From positions 1,674,001 through 1,738,000 of the forward strand of contig CP144361.1 in the NCBI GenBank assembly GCA_040954445.1: DNA of 64,000 nt, in the 5' to 3' direction. Made by a program: the position numbers and the translations under genes. This DNA is from Burkholderia sp. GTDB lineage: Bacteria; Pseudomonadota; Gammaproteobacteria; Burkholderiales; Burkholderiaceae. Below the pieces are notes generated by a model. That model was not told the DNA's origin and searched no databases. It saw only the letters and a list, made by a program, of their open reading frames with translations. This document shows, piece after piece, positions 26,425 to 36,159 of this stretch; the stretch's first letter is position 1; the number at the start of each line of letters is the position of its first letter.

Positions 26425-28527
26425 TCAGGCGGCGAGCTTCGAGATGTCGGCGATGCAGTTCATCTGCTGGTGCAGCGCCGACAGTAAGGCGAGCCGGTTG
26501 GCACGCAGCGCCGGATCCTCGGTATTGACCATTACGTTGTTGAAGAAGGTGTCGACCGGCGCACGCAGCGCGGCTAGTGCGGACAGCGCGCCGGTGTAGT
26601 CGCGTGCGGCAAGCTGAGACTGCACGCGCGGTGCAACTTGAGCCAGCTTCTCGGCCAGCACCTTCTCGGCCGTTTCGGCCAGCAGTGCCGGTCGGATCGC
26701 GCCCGGCACGGCACCTTCCGACTTCTTCAGAACGTTCGAGATCCGCTTGTTGGCGACTGCCAGCGCTTTAGCCTCAGCCAGTCGCGTGAACTCGCGCACC
26801 GCATCGAGGCGTGCGATCAGCTCATCGATGCGGGTTGGCGCGAGGCCCAGCACTGCGTCGATCTCTCCGGAGCTGTAGCCGCGCTCGCGTAGCAGGCCAC
26901 GCAGGCGGTCGAGAAAGAAGGCGAAGATCTCCTCGGTCGAATCGGCCACCCCGGCGGCGATGCCGGAGAAGCTCGCCTGGGCGGCGGACAGCAGCTCGAC
27001 GATATCCAGCGGCAGTTGCTTCTCTAGCAGCAGGCGCAGCACGCCCAGCGCATGACGGCGCAGCGCGAACGGGTCCTTCTCGCCGGTCGGCGTGAGGCCG
27101 ATGCCCCAGATACCGACCAGAGTCTCGAGCTTGTCGGCCAGTGCTACCGCGGTGCTCACGGCAGTCTTGGGCAGCGTGTCGCCCGAGAAGCGCGGCTGAT
27201 AGTGCTCGGTGCAGGCGACGGCGACCTCCTCCGGCTCGCCGTCGTGGCGCGCGTAGTAGGTGCCCATGATGCCCTGCAACTCGGGGAACTCGCCGACCAT
27301 GTCGGTTAGCAGGTCGGCCTTGGCCAGGCGCGCGGCGCGTCGGGCTAGCGCCGCGTCGGCCCCGATCGCCGGCGCGATGCCGAACGCGATCGCCTCAATG
27401 CGCTTGATGCGCGCGAGCTGCGAACCCAGCTTGTTGTGATAGACCATGTTGGCTAGGCGGGGCACACGATCGACCAGACGCGTCTTCTTGTCAGTCTCGA
27501 AGAAGAACTTGGCGTCGGCTAGGCGCGGGCGCACCACGCGCTCGTTGCCTTCGACTATTTCCACCGGAGTGGCGGTCTCGATATTCGAGACGATCAGGAA
27601 GCGCGAGCGTAGCTTGCCAGTCGCATCGGTCAGCGCGAAGTATTTCTGGTTAATCTGCATGGTCAGGATCAGGCATTCCTGCGGTACTTGCAGGAACTCT
27701 TCCTCGAAGCGGCAGGCATAGACTACCGGCCATTCAACTAGCGAGGCGACCTCGTCGAGCAGGGCCTCTGGCATCACCACCGTGTCGCCGCCGGCCTGCT
27801 CGGCCAGCGCGGTGCGGATCTGCTCCTTACGATCGACGAAGTGTGCGCTCACGCGACCGCGCTTGCGCAGCGTCTCGGCATAGCTAGTGGCCGAACTAAT
27901 CGTGACAGTCCCGCTCGACAGGAAGCGGTGGCCGAGCGTGGTATCGCTGGCGTCGATGCCGAATGCTGAAACCGGCACCACCTCGGTGTCGTGCAGCACC
28001 GTAAGGCGATGCACCGGGCGCACGAACTGCACGTCGCTTCCGTCGGGGCACTGGTAGGTCATCATCTTGGGGATCGGCAACTTGTCGCGTATTTCCTTGA
28101 GCGCGGCCTGCAGGCCGTTGACAAGCGTGGCACCCGGTACCGAGTAGTTCAGGAAGAAGGCCTCGGCCTTGCCGTCCTGGGCGCGCTCAAGATCAGAGAT
28201 GCCGAGCTCGGGGCGGCCAAGCGCAGCCAGCTTCTTGGCTAGTGGCGGCGTCGGGTTGCCGTGCACGTCGATTGCGACCGACACCGGCAGCACCTTCTCG
28301 CGGACCTGGCGTTCCGGCGAAACGGCGCGCACGTTGAAGATTAGCACCGCCAGGCGGCGTGGCGTGGCAAAGCGTTCGAACACGGCTTCGCCTTCGATTA
28401 GGTCGCACGCGGCGAGGCGCTGGGCCAGGCCTTCGGCGAAGGCGTCGCCAAGACGCGCGAGTGCCTTGGGCGGCAGTTCCTCGGTCAGCAATTCGACCAG
28501 AAGGGGAGCGGTATGGGTGTGCGTCAT
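26425..28527 (-). CDS. glyS: Glycine--tRNA ligase beta subunit
   Basis: 700 aa, the standard size for the beta chain of the tetrameric alpha2beta2 glycyl-tRNA synthetase. N-terminus [15 protein letters not shown] and [13 protein letters not shown]; central [25 protein letters not shown] region; then [28 protein letters not shown] and [13 protein letters not shown]-terminal anticodon-binding-like part with [19 protein letters not shown]. It needs the alpha subunit GlyQ, whose gene normally lies immediately upstream; here that place is taken by IS debris from 28533. Confidence 0.97.
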   Translation of the reverse strand: MTHTHTAPLLVELLTEELPPKALARLGDAFAEGLAQRLAACDLIEGEAVFERFATPRRLAVLIFNVRAVSPERQVREKVLPVSVAIDVHGNPTPPLAKKLAALGRPELGISDLERAQDGKAEAFFLNYSVPGATLVNGLQAALKEIRDKLPIPKMMTYQCPDGSDVQFVRPVHRLTVLHDTEVVPVSAFGIDASDTTLGHRFLSSGTVTISSATSYAETLRKRGRVSAHFVDRKEQIRTALAEQAGGDTVVMPEALLDEVASLVEWPVVYACRFEEEFLQVPQECLILTMQINQKYFALTDATGKLRSRFLIVSNIETATPVEIVEGNERVVRPRLADAKFFFETDKKTRLVDRVPRLANMVYHNKLGSQLARIKRIEAIAFGIAPAIGADAALARRAARLAKADLLTDMVGEFPELQGIMGTYYARHDGEPEEVAVACTEHYQPRFSGDTLPKTAVSTAVALADKLETLVGIWGIGLTPTGEKDPFALRRHALGVLRLLLEKQLPLDIVELLSAAQASFSGIAAGVADSTEEIFAFFLDRLRGLLRERGYSSGEIDAVLGLAPTRIDELIARLDAVREFTRLAEAKALAVANKRISNVLKKSEGAVPGAIRPALLAETAEKVLAEKLAQVAPRVQSQLAARDYTGALSALAALRAPVDTFFNNVMVNTEDPALRANRLALLSALHQQMNCIADISKLAA

Positions 28528-28532
28528 AATTA

Positions 28533-28752
28533 GAGACTGTGCAACTTTTTTCTGTAAGAGGCCATTTCAAATGCCCCTCAGCATGCCTGAAGATATTCCA
28601 TCAGACGAGCGAGCAGCCAAGTCTCAGGAATGCTTTGTGAATGTCAGCGCGACGATCGAAGCGAATGCCTAGAGGACGGACATTGTGGAGCCAAGAGTGA
28701 GTGCGTTCGAAGACCCAACGATACGTGCCGAGTCCGTTACAGTACTCAGTGT
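28533..28752 (-). mobile_element. Relic of a different IS5-family element (C-terminal end)
   Basis: Begins GAGACTGTGCAACTTTTTTC at the glyS start. On the minus strand it encodes YRWVFERTHSWLHNVRPLGI, then RFDRRADIHKAFLRLGCSLV. This is the C-terminal ERT-x-W-L...R-RYERRADIH motif of IS5-family transposases unrelated in detail to the IS903-like element. Only about 60 codons are left. The same CTGTGCAACTTTTTTCTGTAA end occurs at 42534 and 43676. Confidence 0.7.
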
Positions 28753-29876
28753 GGCGTTGTTGCATAAATCGAGTGTGAGGATGCAATAGCATCGACGGGC
28801 ATAATTTCAGGCGATACGCACGGATTGCGGACGAGCGAGGTCCGTCATACGGTTGATGACGCCGACGCGAATGGAGACCTCGGTCGCCTGCGAGTCGATG
28901 TGACGCGCCCAGAGATAGTTGCCGGTGAGGGTCTTGAACCGATACATCGCATTCTCGGCAAGTGATCGCCGGTGGTAGCCACTGTGTTGCTTCCATTCTC
29001 GACGACCGTCACGGGCAATTGCATCAACCGCGCCATTACGCCACGCCGCACCGGGCATATCCGCTGGCCAATGAGCGGCACCCTCGCGTGGCGGAATCGA
29101 AGGAATAGCACTGCGTGCAGCAATGGCCGCATGGCATGGCTTGGTGTCGTAGGCACCGTCACCGCCGATGACATCGATTTGTTCTTCGCGTGGAATCTGG
29201 TCGAGCAACTTGGCCAGAGCGTCACCGTCAGCCACATTCTGATTCGTCATTAGCGCGGCATGCACTTGACCTGTATTCGCGTTGAGCGCGCGATGGACTT
29301 TACGCCACGTGCGCCGCTTCGAGTAGCCGTGCTGGCGCACCTTCCATTCACCTTCTCCATAGACCTTCAGACCGGTGCTGTCGACAACCAGATGGATCGG
29401 TTCATTGTCACGAAGGATCGGCAGTTCGACATCAAGCGTTTTTGCCCGGCGACAGAGCGTGGTGTAATTCGGCACCGGCAAGCTCGGGAAGGCGCAGATT
29501 GCGCAGACTTTGGGTGAAACCTTGCAGGGCGCGCAACGTCAGTCGATAGACGGTCTTTACGCCCAGTAATGTCTGAATCAGCGTATCGCCGTATAGACAC
29601 GGGCGACCACGTGTGGGTATGGCATCGGGTATTCTGGCAAGGACGGCTTCATCTATCCATATTGTTACGTTCCCCCGGTTGATCAGGCCTTCATTATAGG
29701 CCGCCCAATTCCTGACACGGTAGCGTGTCTTCGGCTCACCTGTCTTGTGTATGTCCTTGCGCATTTTCTTGGCAAAAATTAGGCAGTTACTCTGGAATCT
29801 GACTTGATAGGAGGCTGGCCCCGCGACCGTTGCGCGTAAACGTCAGCGGATCTCGCTCGATTTATGCAACAACTCC
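28753..29876 (-). mobile_element. IS903-like element, full length, defective
   Basis: 1124 bp; left end perfect, right end with one change (CAACAACTCC). It abuts a 5'-truncated inverted copy at 29877 and lies in the place of glyQ. No target duplication. Confidence 0.92.
28807..29764 (-). pseudogene. IS903-like transposase, frameshifted
   Basis: An inserted base near 29497 (GGAAGGCGCAGATTGCGCAG versus GGAAGGCCAGATCGCGCAG) separates the N-terminal ~95 codons from the catalytic part, which is intact from VPNYTTL to RPQSVRIA. Confidence 0.87.
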
Positions 29877-30668
29877 TATCTATACAGCAATACGCTGATT
29901 CAGACATTACTGGGCGTGAAGACCGTCTATCGACTGACGTTGCGCGCCCTGCAAGGTTTCACCCAAAGTCTGCGCGATCTGGCCTTCCCGAGCTTGCCGG
30001 CGCCGAATTACACCACGCTCTGTCGCCGGGCAAAAACGCTTGATGTCGAACTGCCGATCCTTCGTGACAATGAACCGATCCATCTGGTTGTCGACAGCAC
30101 CGGTCTGAAGGTCTATGGAGAAGGTGAATGGAAGGTGCGCCAGCACGGCTACTCGAAGCGGCGCACGTGGCGTAAAGTCCATCGCGCGCTCAACGCGAAT
30201 ACAGGTCAAGTGCATGCCGCGCTAATGACGAATCAGAATGTGGCTGACGGTGACGCTCTGGCCAAGTTGCTCGACCAGATTCCACGCGAAGAACAAATCG
30301 ATGTCATCGGCGGTGACGGTGCCTACGACACCAAGCCATGCCATGCGGCCATTGCTGCACGCAGTGCTATTCCTTCGATTCCGCCACGCGAGGGTGCCGC
30401 TCATTGGCCAGCGGATATGCCCGGTGCGGCGTGGCGTAATGGCGCGGTTGATGCAATTGCCCGTGACGGTCGTCGAGAATGGAAGCAACACAGTGGCTAC
30501 CACCGGCGATCGCTTGCCGAGAATGCGATGTATCGGTTCAAGACCCTCACCGGCCACTGTCTCTGGGCACGTCACATCGCCGCGCAGGCGACCGAGGTCG
30601 CCGTTCGCGTCGGCGTCATCAACCGCATGGCGGACCTCGCTCGTCCGCAATTCGTTCGTATCGCCTGA
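29877..30668 (+). pseudogene. IS903-like transposase, 5'-truncated
   Basis: About 250 codons readable without interruption from [12 protein letters not shown] to RPQFVRIA, with all three catalytic acids. The first ~65 codons and the upstream terminal region are missing, so it has no native start. Confidence 0.88.
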
Positions 30669-30722
30669 AATTATGCCCGTTGATGCCATTGCGTCCTCGC
30701 GCTCGATTTATGCAACAATGCC
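29877..30722 (+). mobile_element. IS903-like element, 5'-truncated
   Basis: Starts at TATCTATACAGCAATACGCTG, inside the transposase gene, and continues to a right end with one change (CAACAATGCC). Confidence 0.92.
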
Positions 30723-30816
30723 CTGGATAATGCGAGTGAGCCTCTTTACACTCTGGTGATACTATCCCGCATTCCAATGACGCCGTGGCCCCAGCATCGC
30801 CCCAACACTACTCATC

Positions 30817-32073
30817 ATGCAAACCAGCCCCGACAACTGCCAGACCATAACTGCCGGGGCTTCCCCCCGCGACAGCCCGGGCACCGGCCCGTACCAACTA
30901 CCCGGTACTCGGCGCGATCAGTTTTTCGCACCTGCTCAACGACATGATCCAGTCATTGATCCTGGCTATCTATCCGATGTTAAAGGCCAATTTCGCGTTG
31001 TCTTTCGCACAAATTGGCCTGATTACACTGACTTACCAAATCACAGCCTCGCTGCTGCAGCCGCTGATCGGCCTCTATACCGACAAGCGGTCTCTGCCGT
31101 TCTCGCTGCCGGTCGGCATGGGCTTCACGCTGTCGGGGCTGCTGCTAATGTCGGTCGCGCCCAGTTTCGAAGTGCTGCTGGTGGCCGCCGCGCTGGTCGG
31201 CTGCGGCTCCTCAGTGTTCCACCCGGAATCCTCACGAGTGGCGCGCATGGCCTCTGGCGGCCACCACGGCTTGGCGCAGTCACTCTTCCAGGTGGGCGGC
31301 AATGCCGGTTCCTCGCTCGGGCCGCTGTTGGCCGCGCTGCTGATCATCCCGCATGGCCAGCACAGCCTCGTCTGGGTCTCGGCTGCAGCCCTGGTGGCGA
31401 TCGTGGTGCTCACCCAGATCGGCCTCTGGTACCAGCGCCAGCCTGCACCAAGGAAGAAGTCGACTGGCGAGTCCCACGTCACACTGAGTCACCGCCAGGT
31501 CCGTCTCGCGCTCGCTGTGCTGATACTGCTGGTGTTCTCGAAGTACTTCTACCTAGCCAGCATTACCAGCTACTTCACTTTCTACCTAATCGATAAGTTC
31601 CACCTCGGCGTGCAGGCTGCGCAGCTACACTTGTTCATCTTCCTCGCCGCGGTGGCAGTTGGCACCGTGATCGGCGGCCCGATCGGAGACTGCATCGGTC
31701 GCAAGTGGGTAATCTGGGTATCGATCCTGGGCGTGACACCCTTCACGCTGGCCCTGCCGCACGTGAACCTGTTCTGGACCAGCGTGCTGAGCATGATCAT
31801 CGGCATAGTGCTGGCCTCGGCTTTCTCGGCGATCATCGTCTATGCCCAGGAGCTGATCCCAGGAAAAGTGGGGATGGTAGCGGGTCTGTTCTTCGGCCTC
31901 GCCTTCGGTATAGGCGGGGGGCGGCCGTGCTCGGCGACATCGCCGATGCGACCAGCGTGGCCTTTGTCTACCAGATCTGCGGCTTTCTGCCATTGATCGG
32001 TATGCTGACGGTGTTCCTGCCCGACGTCGGGGGCAAGAGAAAGCACCCAGACAAGCTCGCCCGCCGCCTCTGA
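30817..32073 (+). pseudogene. fsr: Fosmidomycin-resistance-type MFS efflux transporter, two frameshifts
   Basis: Start MQTSPDNCQTITAGASPRDS at 30817. The frame shifts in a C/G-rich run at about 30865-30900. A second frame then gives YPVLGAISFSHLLNDMIQSL, IGLYTDKRSLPFSLPVGMGF, FHPESSRVARMASGG and FQVGGNAGSSLGPLLAALL. These are signature stretches of Fsr-type 12-TM transporters. A third frame is needed after GLAFGIGG, because a G-run (about 31912-31921) shifts the reading, and it finishes GAAVLGDIADAT...KLARRL. Both shifts lie in homopolymers, so assembly error should be excluded. If real, the pump is dead or truncated at the last two helices. Confidence 0.75.
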
Positions 32074-32094
32074 GCCCGCGGCGGGCGGTCAGGA

Positions 32095-32212
32095 TATTGA
32101 TCCTCCATTCGTGATCTTGAAATTAGAAAATCGTCCTTTATGTCTCGTTTTTCGATGCATATTACATGAAGGACGATTTTCTAATTTCAAGATCACGAAT
32201 GGAGGATCAATA
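32095..32212. repeat. R1 palindrome, full-length copy
   Basis: 118 bp with arms of about 49 bp that pair with a single mismatch (TTTATGT against ACATGAA) around CTCGTTTTTCGATGCATATT. Flanked by TA. Arm bases differ from the 18744 copy at several positions, but both arms change together (TCCATTC/GAATGGA here, GTAATTC/GAATTAC there). It separates the MFS pseudogene from an IS630 relic. Confidence 0.9.
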
Positions 32213-32427
32213 ATCAGCCGCCTCAAGAAATCGAACAGGATTTCGGCGTTCATCGCACCCTCGAAGACTTTCCAGTGCACCTGACCACGGTTCGTCACCG
32301 ACGACATCACTGACCGGCCTTCGCGTCGACTCGCCACGCATCGCTCAGGCGTCTTGCCAATCGGCGCGTAGGAGGAAGCAGCGGCCTCATACATCGTCCG
32401 AGCGCAGACTCCTGTTCGTCGCCCAAC
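32213..32427 (-). mobile_element. IS630-family transposase relic (central fragment)
   Basis: On the minus strand it encodes YAPIGKTPERCVASRREGRS, then VMSSVTNRGQVHWKVFEGAM and NAEILFDFLRRLI. This is the IS630 DDE domain stretch with the GAMN motif. It stops exactly at the R1 repeat. The relic at 61443 stops at the same residue next to another R1, so the boundary is shared. Confidence 0.75.
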
Positions 32428-33540
32428 GGGGTTGTTGCATAAATCGAGCGAGATCCGTTGACGTTTACGCGCAACGGTCGCGGGTCCCCTATCAGGTCAG
32501 ATTCCAGAGTAACTACCTAATTTTTCTAAGAAAATGCGTAAGGACATACACAAGACAGGTGAGCCGAGGGTACGCTACCGTGTCAGGCATTGGGCGGCCT
32601 ATAATGAGGGACTGATCAACCGGGGGAACGTGACGATATGGATAGATGAAGCCGTCCTTGCCAGAATAGCTGGACGCCATACCTACACGTAGTCGCCCGT
32701 GTCTATACGACGATACGCTGATTCAGGCATTACTTGGCGTGAAGACCGTCTATCGACTGACGTTGCGCGCCCTGCAAGGTTTCACCCAAAGTCTGCGCGA
32801 TCTTGCCTTCCCGAGCTTTCCGGTGCCGAATTACACCACGCTCTGTCGCCTGGCAAAAACGCTTGATGTCGAACTGCCGATCCTTCGTGACAATGAACCG
32901 ATCCATCTGGTTGTCGACAGCACCGGTCTGAAGGTCTATGGAGAAGGTGAATGGAAGGTGCGCCAGCACGGCTACTCGAAGCGGCGCACGTGGCGTAAAG
33001 TCCATCTCGCGCTCAACGCGAATACAGGTCAAGTGCATGCCGCGCTAATGACGAATCAGAATGTGGCTGACGGTGACGCTCTGGCCAAGTTGCTCGACCA
33101 GATTCCACGCGAAGAACAAATCGATGTCATCGGCGGTGACGGTGCCTACGACACCAAGCCATGCCATGCGGCCATTGCTGCACGCAATGCTATTCCTTCG
33201 ATTCCGCCACGCGAGGGTGCCGTTCATTGGCCAGCGGATATGCCCGGTGCGGCGTGGCGTAATGGCGCGGTTGATGCAATTGCCCGTGACGGTCGTCGAG
33301 AATGGAAGCAAGACAGTGGCTACCACCGGCGATCGCTTGCCGAGAATGCGATGTATCGTTCAAGACCCTCACCGGCAACTCTCTGGGCGCGTCACATCGA
33401 CTCGCAGGCGACCGAGGTCTCCGTTCGCGTCGGCGTCATCAACCGTATGGTGGACCTCGCTCGTCCGCAATCCGTTCGTATCCCCTCAAATTGCCCGTCG
33501 ATGCTATTGCGTCCTCACACTCGATTTATGCAACAACGCC
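32428..33540 (+). mobile_element. IS903-like element, full length, decayed
   Basis: Left end GGGTTGTTGCATAAATCG lacks the third base of the terminal repeat; right end perfect. It adjoins a 5'-end fragment of another copy at 33541. Confidence 0.9.
32534..33490 (+). pseudogene. IS903-like transposase, multiple lesions
   Basis: From [16 protein letters not shown] the frame is lost at AGAATAGCTGGACGCC (frameshift, then TAG). It is good again from KTVYRLTL to AENAMYR and shifts once more at ATGTATCGTTCAAG, and the normal stop is lost. Catalytic residues are present but never in one frame. Confidence 0.88.
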
Positions 33541-33633
33541 CAGTTACTTTGGAATCTGAGTTGATAGGAGGCTGGCCCAGCGACCGTTGCGCGTAAACGT
33601 CAACGGATCTCGCTCGATTTATGCAACAACGCC
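33541..33633 (-). mobile_element. IS903-like 5'-terminal fragment
   Basis: 93 bp from CAGTTACTTTGGAATCTGAG to a perfect terminal ...ATGCAACAACGCC; only the non-coding leader of the element remains. Confidence 0.85.
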
Positions 33634-33712
33634 ATCTCATGTCTTGTTTTTCTATTCTCCTCACATGAGGGAGGATGTTTTAATTTCAAGATCACGAATT
33701 TCAGATCAACAA
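33634..33712. repeat. R1 palindrome, right part
   Basis: ATCTCATGTCTTGTTTTTCTATTCTC centre plus the complete right arm CACATGAGGGAGGATG ... GATCACGAATTTCAGATCAACAA. The left arm was removed by the adjoining IS fragment. Confidence 0.75.
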
Positions 33713-33839
33713 CAGGAGGGATAGCCAGACCCGTTGCGCATAAATTTTATGCGGCTCTCGCAACATTTATGCAAAGAATATTCCCTTGACCTTAAAATTT
33801 TTATTTTTTACCATCTTACACTGAACAGTATATAAAATC
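33713..33839. other. A+T-rich leader of the methyltransferase gene
   Basis: 127 bp, markedly A+T-rich, unlike the surrounding genes. It contains TTGACC (about 33785), long A/T runs and TATAAAAT close to the start codon, but no -35/-10 pair at normal spacing that I can defend. It also holds CGCATAAATTTTATGCGGC, a short inverted repeat near 33738. Confidence 0.4.
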
Positions 33840-34595
33840 GTGCACATACGGGGTAAGATGTTTAGAAGTGAATCGGGGAAAATGGACCGCTCGGGGAATC
33901 CTGCCACAAAGCTAAACATTGGGTGCGGGTATGATAAACGGGAAGGTTATCTGAATATCGACATGGATCCTGCGTGCAATCCTGACGTTCTGATCAAAAA
34001 CAATAATTTCAGCAATTTCCCCCGTCGAGAGTTTCGGGAGGTGCTAGCGAAAGACGTTCTCGAGCATATCCCGCGTTCGAATACTGCCGATGCCATTCTC
34101 GAATGGGCTGACCTTCTTGAGATAGGCGGAGCGCTCAGCTTGCAAACATCCAGCATCCTCGGAGTGGCAGATCTCATGCGCCGTCACGAAAATTATGCGA
34201 ATCAGGCCAATTTCACGATCTACCTCTTCGGAAATCAGGCGCATCCGGGCGATTTCCACTACACAGGGTTCACCACAGCGACCCTCAAGATCCATATCAT
34301 CTCGGCTGGATTCGAAATTGATAGTTTTTCCCTCGAGGATCATTGGCTCTTCGCGGTGCGCGCGCGAAAGGTCTTGGACTGGACCGAGCTTGCGAGAACC
34401 GGCGCATCCCTTTCCGATCTCGAATTTGTCGAGGAGGCCTATTCGCTGGCCCTCTTCCGAGCTCCCGAAGATTTCTTCCGCCGAGTCGATCTCGAAGCAC
34501 TCGAAAGTGGGAAGCTATCCCGCCGAGAGTTTCTGAAGAAACTCTACTCGTCAGAAGAACGACGCCTGCGCATTTCTCAACAGCGCAGGATGTGA
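33840..34595 (+). CDS. Class I SAM-dependent methyltransferase with DUF4214-like tail
   Basis: 251 aa if read from GTG 33840; ATG 33858 (MFRSESGK) and ATG 33882 (MDRSGNP) are also possible and no ribosome site decides. The SAM-binding motif is KLNIGCGYDKREGYLNID (about 24-41), with acidic Asp41. DVLEHIPRS (72-80) is the post-motif of type-11 methyltransferases. The last ~50 residues (FVEEAYSLALFRAPEDFFRR, then SRREFLKKLYSSEERR) resemble DUF4214, which often accompanies glycan or surface-polysaccharide enzymes. Substrate unknown. Lower G+C and rarer codons than neighbours suggest acquisition by transfer. The reading is intact although it is surrounded by repeats. Confidence 0.8.
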   Translation: MHIRGKMFRSESGKMDRSGNPATKLNIGCGYDKREGYLNIDMDPACNPDVLIKNNNFSNFPRREFREVLAKDVLEHIPRSNTADAILEWADLLEIGGALSLQTSSILGVADLMRRHENYANQANFTIYLFGNQAHPGDFHYTGFTTATLKIHIISAGFEIDSFSLEDHWLFAVRARKVLDWTELARTGASLSDLEFVEEAYSLALFRAPEDFFRRVDLEALESGKLSRREFLKKLYSSEERRLRISQQRRM

Positions 34596-34603
34596 TGCGC
34601 TAC

Positions 34604-34652
34604 GTTATTGATCCGAAATTTCAAGATCACGAATTCCAAATTATTAATAACT
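34604..34652. repeat. R1-derived short palindrome
   Basis: TTATTGATCCGAAATTTCAAGATCACGAATTCCAAATTATTAATAA: left R1 end joined to a right-arm fragment. It is followed by a 24-bp piece of the IS 5' region (CTGCCTAATTTTTGCCAAGA). Confidence 0.65.
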
Positions 34653-34675
34653 GCCTAATTTTTGCCAAGACAATG

Positions 34676-34722
34676 GGCGTTGTTGCATAAATCGAACGTG
34701 AGGACGCCATGGCATCGACGGG
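34676..34722 (-). mobile_element. Older IS903-like copy, left piece split by a newer IS
   Basis: 47 bp of IS 3' end up to CATCGACGGG. It is the left part of the fragment continuing at 35846; the newer IS at 34723-35845 inserted at ATCGACGGG. Confidence 0.88.
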
Positions 34723-35845
34723 GGCGTTGTTGCATAAATCGAGTGTGAGGACGCAATAGCATCGACGGGCATAATTTCAGGCGATACGCACGGATTGCGG
34801 ACGAGCGAGGTCCGTCATACGGTTGATGACGCCGACGCGAATGGAGACCTCGGTCGCCTGCGAGTCGATGTGACGCGCCCAGAGATAGTTGCCGGTGAGG
34901 GTCTTGAACCGATACATCGCATTCTCGGCAAGCGATCGCCGGTGGTAGCCACTGTCTTGCTTCCATTCTCGACGACCGTCACGGGCAATTGCATCAACCG
35001 CGCCATTACGCCACGCCGCACCGGGCATATCCGCTGGCCAATGAGCGGCACCCTCGCGTGGCGGAATCGAAGGAATAGCACTGCGTGCAGCAATGGCCGC
35101 ATGGCATGGCTTGGTGTCGTAGGCACCGTCACCGCCGATGACATCGATTTGTTCTTCGCGTGGAATCTGGTCGAGCAACTTGGCCAGAGCGTCACCGTCA
35201 GCCACATTCTGATTCGTCATTAGTGCGGCATGCACTTGACCTGTATTCGCGTTGAGCGCGAGATGGACTTTACGCCACGTGCGCCGCTTCGAGTAGCCGT
35301 GCTGGCGCACCTTCCATTCACCTTCTCCATAGACCTTCAGACCGGTGCTGTCGACAACCAGATGGATCGGTTCATTGTCACGAAGGATCGGCAGTTCGAC
35401 ATCAAGCGTTTTTGCCCGGCGACAGAGCGTGGTGTAATTCGGCACCGGCAAGCTCGGGAAGGCCAAATCGCGCAGACTTTGGGTGAAACCTTGCAGGGCG
35501 CGCAAGGTCAGTCGATAGACGGTCTTCACGCCAAGTAATGCCTGAATCAGCGTATCGCCGTATACACACGGGCGACCACGTGTGGGTATGGCATCGGGCA
35601 TTCTGGCAAGGACGGCTTCATCTATCCATATTGTTACGTTCCCCCGGCTGATCAGGCCTTCATTATAGGCCGCCCAATTCCTGACACGGTAGCGTGCCTT
35701 CGGCTCACCTTTCTTGTGTATGTCCTTGCGCATTTTCTTGGCAAAAATTAGGCAGTTACTCTGGAATCTGACTTGATAGGAGGCTGGCCCCGCGACCATT
35801 GCGCGTAAACGTCAACGGATCTCGCTCGATTTATGCAACAACGCC
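34723..35845 (-). mobile_element. IS903-like element nested in an older copy, perfect target duplication
   Basis: 1123 bp, both ends perfect, flanked by ATCGACGGG on both sides (34714-34722 and 35846-35854). Recent insertion. Confidence 0.97.
34777..35733 (-). CDS. IS5 family (IS903 subgroup) transposase, intact
   Basis: 318 aa, MRKDIHKKGE to RPQSVRIA, with D in [11 protein letters not shown] in IGGDGAYD and E in [15 protein letters not shown]. No lesions. Upstream in-frame codons to 35799 belong to the IS leader (FQSNCLIFAKK) and not to the mature protein. Together with the intact ends and target duplication, this copy should be autonomous. Confidence 0.92.
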   Translation of the reverse strand: MRKDIHKKGEPKARYRVRNWAAYNEGLISRGNVTIWIDEAVLARMPDAIPTRGRPCVYGDTLIQALLGVKTVYRLTLRALQGFTQSLRDLAFPSLPVPNYTTLCRRAKTLDVELPILRDNEPIHLVVDSTGLKVYGEGEWKVRQHGYSKRRTWRKVHLALNANTGQVHAALMTNQNVADGDALAKLLDQIPREEQIDVIGGDGAYDTKPCHAAIAARSAIPSIPPREGAAHWPADMPGAAWRNGAVDAIARDGRREWKQDSGYHRRSLAENAMYRFKTLTGNYLWARHIDSQATEVSIRVGVINRMTDLARPQSVRIA

Positions 35846-36047
35846 ATCGACGGGCATAATTTTAGGCCATACGAACGGATTGCGGACGAGCGAGGTCGCC
35901 CCATACGGTTGATGACGCCGACGCGAATGGAGACCTCGGTCGCCTGCGAGGCGATGTGACGCGCCCAGAGACAGTGGCCGGTGAGGGTCTTGAACCGATA
36001 CATCGCATTCTCGGCAAGCGATCGCCGGTGGTAGCCACTGTGTTGTT
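35846..36047 (-). mobile_element. Older IS903-like copy, right piece
   Basis: Continuation of the fragment at 34676 (GACGGGCATAATTTTAGG...), ending near CCACTGTGTTGTTGTATAA. Only the C-terminal ~55 codons of the transposase remain, with a small lesion (GAGGTCGCCCCATACGG). Confidence 0.85.
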
Positions 36048-36159
36048 GTATAAATCAGCATAAGAAAACAACAGTGAAGGTCTTACATTTCAGATTTGAG
36101 GCTACGATGGATATCGCCTAAACTCAAGGCAAATGGTAGGCCAGTGCCCCCTCCGTCGC

